A stretch of DNA of 64,000 nucleotides, from contig NC_046683.1 of the NCBI RefSeq assembly GCF_009870125.1, positions 54,575,869 through 54,639,868 on the forward strand. Reading direction: 5' to 3'. This DNA comes from Drosophila pseudoobscura (lineage: Eukaryota; Arthropoda; Insecta; Diptera; Drosophilidae). A program made the translations under genes and the position numbers. Below the pieces are notes generated by a model. That model made no database searches, had not been told where the DNA came from, and saw only the letters and a program-made list of their open reading frames with translations. Position 1 is the stretch's first letter. Every line of letters begins with the position of its first letter. Positions 40,206 through 51,614 of the stretch are shown in pieces.

Positions 40206-40595
40206 ACGAAAACTTGATAAATAACCATTTTACTACGATATATTTTGCATAGAATCTATTGTAACTAAGGAACTCTCATAGATATGGTACTCAAATTTGG
40301 TATAAATGCATTTCTTATGAACATATGAGATATCTTTTACGAAAACTTAATAAATAACCATTTTACTACGATATATTTTGCATAAGATCTATTGGAACTG
40401 AGGAACTCTCATAGATATGGTACTCAAATTTGATATAAATGCATTTCTTATGAACATATGAGATATCTTTTACGAAAACTTAATAGATACCCATTTTACT
40501 ACAATATATTTTGCACAGAATCTATTGTAACTAAGGAACTCTCATAGATATGGTACTGAAATTAGGTATGACAGCATTTCTTATAAATATATGAA
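40206..40595. repeat. 132-bp AT-rich tandem repeat, three copies
   Basis: Copies begin TACGAAAACTT at 40206, 40338 and 40471. Shared blocks include CCATTTTACTAC, AGGAACTCTCATAGATATGG and GCATTTCTTATGAACATATG. No coding potential is seen. Confidence 0.88.
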
Positions 40596-43500
40596 ATATT
40601 AGACAATAATAGTCCATAAATAGTAACTGCTTCATTCTATATACCGAAAACTAACCAAAGGAACTGAAAAACTATCAAAGATACCTTGATAAAATTTGGT
40701 ATTCTATAAGATATGTATGCAGAAACATGAAATCAAGCATTCCCATGGATATCCATCATCGAAACTCGAAATCTATAACACTTTACTGAATGAAATTTGT
40801 TACACGGCTACACTCGATGAGAATATGCGGTATTTTACAGCCTCCACACATTATATACCCCATTCGGATACATTTTGAGAGCCCCTCCACTCCACGAAAA
40901 CATTAAAATTCCTCCTTTAAGACCATTGCCAAGCTATTCAACCATTCATCAATTGAAATTCCTTCAGGGGTTCGCTGGCCAATCGATGGACTCTCAAGTG
41001 AGGCAGCAAATGGACCAGTGAGGGGGGGGGGGGGGGGGGTGCCTTTGAAACCATCCATCCCGCCACTTGAGGGGCAAACATGCAACACCTTGGAGCCGCC
41101 GCCGCGCTGCTTGGATAAACACTCTGGTAAGTGCATTTAACAATCGACTGCCCTCAATTAGATTTCGATGGAAAGCTGCTCTCCGAATTAGATCCGAATG
41201 GTGGGCGGAGGCTGCTCTTTTGCGAGTCTTCAAGCATCAGCATTCGATGGGTAAATAATACGAGTGCTCCGAGGTAAACTGTCTGACTGTCTGGCTGTTA
41301 ACTTTGTTTAGCTGCAAAGTACTTGTGTTTAAGACACAAGTACAGTACTCTTTAGAGGGCTGCCAGGTTGCCAGAGCACAGACGCAGCCGCAGCCGCAGC
41401 CTCAGCCTCAGCCATAAATAAATAAGATTAAGCGGCACAACTCTTGAGTCCAAGCAGCAGCGGTGGCAGCGGTGGCAACAGACGTGACCGGAATGGGAGA
41501 AACATGAAATAAACATTTGCCACAATGCGAAAAGGGACACAGAAGAAACATTTCCGCGTGCCGCATAAGTGCAGACTGCATTCGGAATCAGCGCTCTCTG
41601 ACTTTGCTCTGCTCCAGAAGGAGCATCTTCCTCCTCCGCCTCCTCCTCCTCCTGCTCCTCCTCCACTCTCTCGTCTCTGCTGCTTTCAAAAACCACCTTC
41701 TACTCATAATTCAGGAAGTGTGCAGCGTGCACTTTTTCGTAACGGCAAAGGACTTGCATTTCCTCCAAGTCCTCCTTCCACTCCACTCGAAAAATCTCAT
41801 GCCCACTGGAAACAGCTTAATAAATGTCAGGGAAAACCAACAGACCTACCAGGAATTTACTACAAAAATGTCATGAGCTTAACCATTCAATTCGAATGCA
41901 ATTTAATGAGTTTTAATGAAAACATCAAAACAATAAAAACGCAAGGCAAGGCAGGCCATGTCCATGCGAGGTATTTGGAAATCTGTTTAGGTTTTGGCAC
42001 TTCAAAGCTATAGGTTTTACAGGTTGTAATTGGATGTACCTAAGGAAAAACGTTTTTTTTCGAGGCACAAACGAAAAAAAGTAAAGAATTTTAAAGATAT
42101 TTTAAACGGTTTAAGCACAAAAATTACTGATTGTGGTGTTGTGATTGGAATAACTGCAGGAAAACGTTTTGTTCGAGGCAAATGCGGTAGAAAATACGAT
42201 AGAAGAATGCCTTCGGGGAGCACCTATGTATAAAAGACAAATTATGAAACCCGTGCCTGGACACTAAGATACAGAGCATAGCCCTACCCTTTGACAGGAT
42301 ATTTTCTGTTCTGAGAATATAGTTGGCTCCTGTCTATACTGATTTAAGATTATAGATCTCCAGTCATGGCAGAAATACCCTCCAAAAAGATAGATAGAGA
42401 GAGAGGGGGGAGGCAGGGAAAAACAACCCGCCGAGCCATTGTCAGTTTTTAATGAGCGCGCAAACAGAGTGTAAATCGTGGCAGATACAATCCAACAAAC
42501 TACTCGTATCATTTAATGCTGGCAGCAAACATTTGGATAACACTGTGCTATAATTAATATAAAAATCAGAAGGCCGTCCGGCCCACCGTCTGCTGGTGTC
42601 TGCATTTAATATTGTTTAATTAATCAGCCATTGTTGCGCACTCGAATGCCTGTGCTGTGCGGTTGCCACACGTCCGTTTGCCCATTTGTCATTTGATTAA
42701 TTAAAAATCTGTTTGCGTTTGTCGCCTAAAAGTTGCAGCCAAAATGTTGCCGGATAATGCACGTCAGATCGGGGCAAACCATTCAATAAACCTGAATGGC
42801 GACCATCATTTGTGGAGTTTATGTATATTTAAAAAAAACAAATTATTATAATATTCGCGGGCTTAAGCGCACCTTTGATGTGGTCTACAAAAGTGAGGAC
42901 CAATCTCCTGACATGTCGACACACGATATATTAAAACGCTATCAGGGGCTTATTTTTTAGAGCTTTTTTTCAATATTTCATGATGAAATGAAATCAAAAT
43001 TGCTGTTGTATTTTTGAAGAGGGTATGATGGGCTATAATGGAAGCTGGGATAACGAAGTATTTTTGACCTTTGAATGTGCATTTTTCTTATATAATTCAG
43101 ATTAAGTGGTTTTTAAACATTTTTTTTAATTTAAAAAATATAAAATGTATTAGCCACTGTGTTTTTAAGAACTTTCTTTCAGCTAAACGATATATATTGA
43201 GCGTCAGAAACAATTAAAAATAAAACTACAAAAAAAAATAAAACAACATTTTTTTTTTGTATATCAGTTTAAAATAATTTAAAAATTTGTATTTGTATTT
43301 TATAATTTTAATGAGACACTTTCTTAAGCATTTTAATTTATTTTTTGTATTTTTAATTAATTTGTTTAAATCATTTTTTTAATTAATTTTTTTTAAATTT
43401 AATATATATTTTTTTTTATAAATATACAAACATTTGCAGATTAGTTTTCAAGTTTCCACACTTTAAGCCCGAAAATCTGGATTTTTATCGTAGTGAATTT

Positions 43501-46500
43501 TTAGAGCCAGGAAATGCCCTAAAAAAAAAAACCCTTAAAAGGCGAAAAGGTGTGTTTATTAATAGAAATTAGTTTAAAAAAGTTATATAGGTGCTTAAAT
43601 AGGTGCATTAAAAATCTCTTATGTAAGTCCGTCCTTGAACAATCCTGATCGTCCTGATCGCTGATACGCCTCACAAAAATCAACCAAATATTGAGCTTAA
43701 TCACAGATAAACCCCATTGCCACTTATTTCCTGTATAATTCACTAACAATTTTCCCGATTAAATTGTCATTTAATTATTGCTCTGAATTAACGAATTCAT
43801 TGCCTGCTTTTACGGGCATTTTCTTGGGTATATTTTTGCCAACGTTTTTCCGCCGCTTTTCCACGCCTCCCTTACAAGTATTTCTGCGATTAAACAATTA
43901 GTGAGGACTGAAAGAGAAGCCGAAGAACGAAGTGAAATGGGAATACAGTTGCAATTAGCAGCGACACACAAATTGCACTTAATTATATAATAAATTCAAT
44001 TGACAGATGCACGTTTTTTTTTGCGCCGTGTCGCTTATGAATTTTTGCCCGTGTGCATAATTTTCGTGCTTTATTTATGAGTTTAGCCTTATCTTTATTT
44101 ATGCACTTGTTTGCCATTATGATGCAATTATCATACGATATATTTATATATATATATATATAGATTAACCCGACTTTGCATGGCGACTAATTGGCTTTTG
44201 TGGCTTTATCCGATTGCTTGCCACATGACGGACGTTAATTGTGATTAAATCGATCCAAACCGAGAGCTACCGCACTGCTGCACCCTCCACCCACCACCCA
44301 CCTTGCCACACACTTTTCGTATTAGCCGCAGGCACAGTTTTCAAGCTGTAACTCGAGTTTCTGTTGCTCCTCCTTCGGGCTGTACGGGAAATCAAAGAAT
44401 GGCCGGAAATTCAATCAAAAGCCGGCCTGGTATTCTCATCAGAAATGGAATCCCTTTGAAAAACGCAACAAAATATCACAAATAGATTTCAATATCTTAG
44501 GTATAGATTTATCGGAAAAAAACGAAACAAGAGCAAAAGTTTTTCCTCACCGAAAAAGTTTGTTTTGTATCCTTCGGATAAAAGTTTATTGTTGATGCGC
44601 AGATTTCATTTGGATTTGTTTAAAAGCGAAACATATTTTCTTGCCAGAAAAATCACGGGCGGAGACCGAGCGACAGAGCAATGGAAATGGAAATCGAGTG
44701 GACTGCGTGGGCCTAGGGGGGGTGATGGGGGGGAGGGCCATGCAAATTGGGAAACTCTGGGAAAAAGGCTCTCACGGAACAATGGCCAAATGGCAGGTAA
44801 AGCCCGCGCCAGACTCTAGACCAACAAACATTTACATAGATACTCCACTTCGTTTGCATATTTTTTGTAGTCCATTGTTGGCTTTAACGGGGTATTTCAA
44901 GGGTATATTGGGCGCTTTAAAGGATAACTTTTGATGAGGGGGAATGAGGACAGGAGTTAGGCCTGGATTAAAGCCATATATCGACTGAAAAACAATCACT
45001 TTTGATATCACTGCAGGTTAATGCCAGCTTTTTATATAAAAAACCCACTCTTAAGGTTCTTTTTCATGGATTTCCCTGCAGTGTTGCACTATGCTCAAGC
45101 AGTGTTGCAAAGTGTGGCCTCGGCGTTGCCAGATTGGTCAATAACATAACAGAATACTGCTTTAAGCTTTGGGGGGGACTCTGTAGGGTATAGATTCCTC
45201 TATAAATCGCCAACTGCTGGTCATCTAAGAGTCCATTTATGCAATCAAGAGTGCCGGAGCCGACAATGTGCCCATTGGAATTTGCATGCAAATTTGTTTT
45301 GTGCAATTTCCAATGATTTCTCGTCCGCTGATAGCTGCTGATGGCTGATATCGGGTCCAAACAGAGGGCCTCTTTACACGGAATAGAGGGGCATATTACG
45401 CATACGCCCAGCTCTGTCCGTTCTCTGGGTTGACCGCCGGAATGAAAGATAAATGACGTCAGTAGACGACAGTCGGGAGACGGTGGAGGGAGGGGGATAG
45501 AAGGGCCTTGGGGGCATATTTTGCCGCTGTATTTAGCAGCTAACCAAGCAGCCGTATTAATTAACTTTTATGACGGGCCAAACGGTGCCGAGGGGGGCAA
45601 GGGGAGGGGAGGGGAGGGGCTGAATCGAATGAGGGTTAGATGAGTGCCACCACTCGTATGCGTAATATTTCATTATGCGGCTGGCTATGGCAACCCACTC
45701 CGTCTTCCGCTCTTCCTTTTGATTCTATCTCTGGCTGTCCGGCCGGCAGGCTGGCGGGGAGGGGGAGGTGGAGCGGGAGCAGGAGGATCCTTGGGGGCTC
45801 ACAAGATTTATTGCCAGCTCGAAAGATAAAGTCATTATGATGGCATTATGGGGAAAAAAGGGAAGACAGGCGGGAGACTGGAGGCCGCTGTGCGGCATTT
45901 AAGCGATATGAATCTTTGATGCATGTAATTGCCCCAGGAATCTGTGGCACCGACCTACAGCGAGCACTACCCTCTGCATCTGGCCCAACTCTGAGAGCGT
46001 ACCCTTCTTTATATGAGGTTCTCCTCATTGATTTTCCCTTATGCTTATGCCTTTCCTTTCCCCCATTTATGGTAATTGTTTTAGCTGGTGGCAGGCGGCA
46101 GGGGCAGGCGGCAGGGGGCTGGGGGCTGGGGGCTGGCTTCGCTTCGTATATCATTTTATCGCTTGTCTTGCACTAATTAAAATTTCATTAGCCACACATT
46201 TCGTCAGGACGTGGTGACGGCGACGGCGACGGCGATGGCGATGGCTTTTTGACTTTTTGTGTGTGATCCAATCCATTGTGCATTAATTATGCATGCCACA
46301 AGAGTCAAGCGGCAGCAGCAGGCGTGTTGACTGACGGAGCCGCACAAAACTGACAGCTGTCACCGCAGACAAGACAGCGCCAGCGCCACCACCAGCACCA
46401 GCACCCCCACCCACATCCACATCCACCTCTCTGGAAAATCACCTAGAAAATCAACACACATAATCAATAATTTTCCACACGAGACCCGCGGATACCATTA

Positions 46501-46899
46501 AAGAGTGGATGCCCCCAGGCTTTGAAATATTTACAGTTAGAATGTCAACGAACCAATGTAACACCTCCAATTATTGTAATCAATAATTTTCAAGCCATCA
46601 GAGGGACGTAGGAAAGGGGCGTGTATAGGGGCGTGCCTCCATAGATGGTTTCAAGAATGTTTACAATACTTGCATAGCGATTCCCTCTAATCTAAGGAAC
46701 TCCTTCAATGATAGATTAATATGCTGATACATGGAAACATCTCCCAAAAAAGCTAGGGAGAAAAAGATACTCTTAAAAGAATGTAACCAGAAAAATTCTC
46801 TTCTATCGCTCTAGGGAACTGGCCGAATTTTCCAGTTACCCATTTCTATATCTATTCCTCGATCTGTAGTTAAAATTCATTGCAATAGTTGAGTCTTTT

Positions 46900-47130
46900 T
46901 GGTGTCTTGTAGTATTTTTTGTAGTATTTTTAAGCAAATTTAAAATATAACTTAGAAAATTTGAAATCATTATAAATACTACACAGATTATGCAATATGT
47001 TACACATTTTTTAGTATTTTTTCAGTATATTTTAGTATTTTAGTGCTAATATCTATTTTTTGGTACTATTTTTGGTTTCTTGTCAGTATTTTTAGTATTT
47101 TGTGATATTTGTAGTATATTTTTAATATTT
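46900..47130. repeat. AT-rich array of AGTATTTTT motifs
   Basis: Degenerate AGTATTTTT, AGTATATTT and GGTACTATTTTT units run through the segment, matching the two other AGTATTT arrays in the window. Confidence 0.65.
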
Positions 47131-47529
47131 TCTATTTTTAAAGAGCCACTCTTGACGACACACGGTGGTAAATGGACCTTTCGCCATTATACCGCTGTTT
47201 ATTTAGTGGTATTTTCATTCTGTTTGTATTTTTAGTGTACTTATGGGAGCTCCCATCATCCCATAATATCAAGCATCAGCCGAAAGAAACTACGTGTGTC
47301 TCTGCCATTGAGATAGTACCTCGCAAAAAGTGCATTTAAGCAAACATTGTGCTGACCTGAAACGAGGTTGTCGGTGGATATGATGGCTTTGCTTTTGTTT
47401 GAAGTTTTCCGCTATACGGTTTTCGCCATTTCGCTGGCATTGTCTGCCCTGTCCTCCATTTGGCAGACTTTCAAAAACTGCCAGCATCGACTACGACGAG
47501 TACTCGCGTAAGTTGCAGAGACACATCAT

Positions 47530-47582
47530 GCAACAGCGACAGGGACAGCGACAGGGACAGGGACAGCGACAGCGGGACAGGC
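47530..47582. repeat. CGACAG/GGACAG hexanucleotide repeat
   Basis: About eight direct hexamers with alternating first base. It gives stop-free frames that are not genes. Confidence 0.85.
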
Positions 47583-48519
47583 GCACGGACCCCAGAAAGC
47601 TCCAGTGTCCGACACAGACACAAATACAGACTGAAAGGAAGAGCCAGAACTATGGCCATAGTGGCGCCTAAAAATTCAGAGCGGAGCGGGACAGCCGAAA
47701 AAATGGCCGACAAAATGGCGTCAACGTGGGGGGGTGGCAGTGGCGGTGCAATGGCAGTGCGGGTCAACGCTGTTGAAGCCATTTCAAGGTACGATTTTAA
47801 AGCAGTTGAAGGGATCTTTGGAGCACAGACAAATGTCCCCCCCCATCCCCTCAAAAGAATTTCCTTATTTTATAAGAAACGAAGAAAAGACCTTGAATTA
47901 ATATATTTTTGTTCCCCTTCTCCCTGCCACCACCCACCTTAAAGAGCACGGCTAAAGAGCCATAGGGGTAGGAAAAGAGGAAAGAGAGGATCAAAAATAA
48001 AGACTTGGAATTATTACAGTTTTCCGTGGCTCATCCTCTCATAAACGCACTGCCATCCCTCCCCTCACCCATCTTCATGCAAAAACAAATTCGTATTGCA
48101 ACTCTTAACTCTTAACTTGTTGCCCTGCTTCAGGACATTGCACTGCTTTCACTACCTGCAGAGAAGGGAGATTTAAAGATAAGCACTCATAAATAAGCTA
48201 AGCTGCCTTCGTCATCCACGCACTCCCCGTTGCCCAGGCAGGCAAAAACAATAACGATGCATACGCCAAAGAAGAAACAACAATTCCCGCAAACACTCAT
48301 ACATACAATGCAAAAGCAAAGCCGCTCTCAGCGAAGGTGTTGCGCTCTTAAGTTTTCGCCTCCCTTTCAGGGCATTGCCCCTGCACATACAACACATGCA
48401 AGAGGAAGAGAGGATCAGCAATAAGAATAATATACACACCTCTTCTATGCTGATGTGGTCATCTATGCGCTCTCTCCCTCTACCCTTCAAAGCAACAGCA
48501 AACACCACACATAAAAGCA

Positions 48520-48679
48520 AAGCCGCTCTCAAATTTTCTCAGAGAGTGCGTTCACCTTGAATTGACCGCATGCTGCGGGAAGAGCGCTCGTCGCAGGCGC
48601 ATTTTTTTTTTGCAACGTGAAGCTAAAATTGCGGAAAAATAGTGGAAAAAGTGCGGAAAATTATGTAAAAACCCGTGTG
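48520..48679 (+). promoter_or_regulatory. Candidate non-coding first exon ending in a GTAAGT donor
   Basis: A GC-rich segment with GAGAG and GAGCGCTCGTCG leads into an A-rich, leader-like stretch with repeated GGAAAA, typical of Drosophila 5' UTRs, and ends GTGTG|GTAAGT at 48679/48680. No open frame begins here. The exon would belong to a plus-strand gene whose coding exons are not visible. Confidence 0.35.
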
Positions 48680-48919
48680 GTAAGTGTAGAAAGGGTTTAC
48701 AAAGAAAATCTGCAGGAAAAGTGGTGAAAAATGTTGTGAAAAGCCAGAAATGTGGTGGAAAAAGCCCGCAAAATGCAATTCCATGTGTATCGAGAGCCAC
48801 AGGATAAGAAACAATTAATAAAGATCACTGGAAGTGCGCCAATAATCAATTTTAATGCCTTTTTTCTACTTGAGAAAAGGTCCGAAAAAAATCAATTGCG
48901 TCGCAGTTTTAGCGCTGCT

Positions 48920-49085
48920 TCCAGCGCTCGTTTCCAGCTATGGGAATTTGAGCGGAAAGAAGACGATGCAAAAGAACGGCATCATGGCGCGTCTTTTCGT
49001 TTGAGTATTTTTTTGTTGAGTTTTTTTTTGCTTTTTTCTGCTGTGAAAGGGAGTGTAAGGAGTAGAATGCCAAGCCGTGCAAAAA
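48920..49085 (+). promoter_or_regulatory. Candidate first exon, copy 1, with GTGAGT donor
   Basis: The segment contains AGCTATGGGAATTTGAGCGG, then TTGAGTATTTTTTTGTTGAG and a T-rich tract, and ends AAAAA|GTGAGT at 49086. A similar segment lies about 281 bp downstream, so the two look like a tandem duplication of one leader exon. Confidence 0.3.
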
Positions 49086-49199
49086 GTGAGTGAAAGTATT
49101 AAAGTGAGATCAAATTAACGAAAATTTACCGCTAGAACTGTATAAAGCGCGTAAATAGGAGTACGTCTGGCATTTCCCTCAAGAAAAATGCTCTAACGA

Positions 49200-49316
49200 G
49201 AGCAGCAAAAGGGAGAATATCAGCAGCTATGAGCGGAGAGAAGACGGTGGATGGCAGACGGTCTGTCAGCTTGAGTATTTTTTTGTTGAGCTTTTTTTTG
49301 CTTTTTTTTTGTTAAA
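49200..49316 (+). promoter_or_regulatory. Candidate first exon, copy 2, with GTGAGT donor
   Basis: The segment repeats the pattern of the copy 281 bp upstream: AGCTATGAGCGGAGAGAAGACGG, then TTGAGTATTTTTTTGTTGAG, a T tract and TTAAA|GTGAGT at 49317. Both copies keep a consensus donor at the same relative place. Confidence 0.3.
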
Positions 49317-50029
49317 GTGAGTGCAAAAGCAGGATGGTCAATAAAAGCCTTCCTCAATTGGATTCCCACTCAAGATTTCTAGTATGTATCTTGTTTCTAA
49401 TTACTAAAGTTTCACACACATTTTAATACATATTTACAAATGCACTTTTTGTTTAGCGAACATCTCCAAATGATTGTACAAAACACTTCAAATTGTATTT
49501 TCATTTGATGAATTAACTTTAATAGCACTAATTTGCATTGTTCTATGTACTCTGCTCTCTTGTTTTATTTGCCAATTAAATTTGTATATACGCGTGTTTC
49601 AAACCATTTATATGCCACTGAATGTTCCACTAAAACTGAATTCACGCCACATTAACTCTTAAATCGTTCAACAATTGATGTTCAATAAAGTGCTAAATGT
49701 TGAATAATGATTGATTTTGAAACGTTTTGTTAATGTATTAAAGTGTTAATTAAAAAAAATTGTGTGGCATCATCCGTTTTTTAGATTCTTTGGCACATCA
49801 CGTCGTGATTTAAATCGTTTTTTAAACGCCGTTGCCTGGACAGCATTTTTAGCGTTTTTTGATTGTAGTGCAAATTTCGAAAATGTTAAAAAAAAAATAA
49901 GGATAACTCCCCTTCCAAGAAAATTCGCTTGCCATAAATCGTTTATACCCTTTTTGGCTACTCTACGAAGCATCGTTGAAAATTCTTGCGTGATGGATGG
50001 ACCATGTTATTCATTAACTGTATCTCTCC

Positions 50030-50160
50030 CACACACTCGCTCTCGCTTTCTCTCTCTCTATCCAGAGGAACACGCCCGACGCGCGCTCTCTTCTTGTTGT
50101 CCCTTTCGATCCTCTCTGAGCGAGTCGCCTCTCTCGCTATGCGCTCTCTCACTAACATCC
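50030..50160. promoter_or_regulatory. CTCTC/GAGAG-rich promoter-like segment
   Basis: Dense CTCTC, CGCTCTC and GAGCGAG motifs (for example near 50040-50060, 50085, 50115-50150) form a cluster of potential GAGA-factor sites. No start site or gene can be assigned. Confidence 0.3.
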
Positions 50161-50339
50161 ACACAGCAATAGGACAGACAGTGAACAGAGGAATAAGCAT
50201 GCACAGCAATCGGGCAGGCAGTGGACGAGAACAAACGGTAAATCCTAAGGAAGGCAACGGAAGACAAAACTGCGAACAATCTGGTGGCGAATTTTTGGAC
50301 GGCAAACAGACAAAAATACACTGAGAATAGTTTTAGGAA

Positions 50340-51614
50340 GCGACATGTATATTAATATATATATAATCTGTGCCTCTCGCAGCTCTTCTATTATTCAAAT
50401 AGTTTAATTTTTATGATAAGTTTTGCCAACGGCTTTCGAGGCCAATAAAAGCGGCAGTAAAAGCGCTGAAAACCCCTGAAAATCGCATTCAACACCTTGG
50501 GGCACTATTTTTGCATGCGGAAAGTGTATTTTTGAGTATTATAATATTAGTACCATTTAATTTCCATCATATCCACCAAAAGCACTCTCTCAACTATTAT
50601 CTATCCTCAGATCTATTTTGGATGGAATGGAGAGCCCTCTTTATCTCTCGTGTCTCCATCGAGTGTTTCGATTCTTTTATTTCTCGCAATTTCCTTTTGC
50701 AGCAGCCCGCCTGCTGCTGCTGCTGCTGGCTCTCTGCCTCTGCCTCTGCCGCTGCCTCTGCCGCTGATTGAATTTCCCGAATGCCTTGAATGCCGCTGGC
50801 TGCATATGTTGCCACTTGCCGGCTTTTGCCTCCTGCCTCTTGCCTGCTGCCTGCTGCCTGCTCCTGTGGCAATAAGAAGAAGTTTATTGAAAGCGACTCT
50901 GACACACTCTCCGTCGCCCGCCCCCCCCTGCATTTGCATAGCGAGTGGAGCAGTGGGGGGCGGAGGGGGAGTGGCACGAATGCCGGGCGAAATTTACCCA
51001 GATTTATGTTAATTTATTGAATTTAATTTGATTTTTTTCGCACTCGCACTCTCTCGAACGCTCTCTCGAAACGATACTCGACTCGTATGTTGTGTGTTGC
51101 ATGTGGCATGCGGCATGGGGGGGAAATTCAATCAAGTTTTGTGCATAAATTACACCTTTTTGGCACCAAAAAAAAAGAAAAGAAAAGAAAAAAAAGGTAA
51201 AGGCCTGAACGCAGAATAACAACAATAAGGCGGCCATTTGTTGCTGCCAAATTTTATTTTATTTTTCATAATGGCAAAAGTTTTTGTGAGTGCTTCTCAC
51301 CGGATACCCGCTCGTATTTGTAGGTCAAAGGAGGGTCCTCCGAGGTCAGGTCATTAAAATGGAAGAACCAAAGCCCCCCCGCCCCCGCCCCAAGAAAAAA
51401 AGGTGCTGCCTCTTCTCCTTCTCCCTGGGTCCCTGTATTCATTAAGTAATTGGGCGGCAGGTGAGAGAAAAACCAAAGCGGAGATCCATGACCGGGCCGG
51501 GGTCGGGGTTGGGGACGGGGTCGGGGCAGGGGCAGGGTTCTTTTGCGGGCTACTGCGGCTTGTGGCATAAATTATTTGTGCTCTAATTTAATTATCATTT
51601 AATTTGTCGCTCGA
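50340..51614. other. Gene-free stretch downstream of receptor gene 1
   Basis: It holds CTGCTG and CTCTGC repeats near 50705-50765, GCCTCCTG repeats near 50820-50865, and GGGGTCGGGG-type repeats at 51495-51540. TTTATT motifs at 51253-51263 could be distal polyadenylation signals of gene 1 on the minus strand. Confidence 0.4.

Larger units (their letters stand above)
35091..48199. other. Gene-free region, partly AT-rich
   Basis: No supportable gene. A frame from an ATG at 35298 to 35783 (161 codons) lacks any family resemblance. AT-rich stretches lie at 37,170-37,330 and 43,080-43,520. An 18-base G run is at 41022-41039. Unique sequence elsewhere may be regulatory or intronic. Confidence 0.5.
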
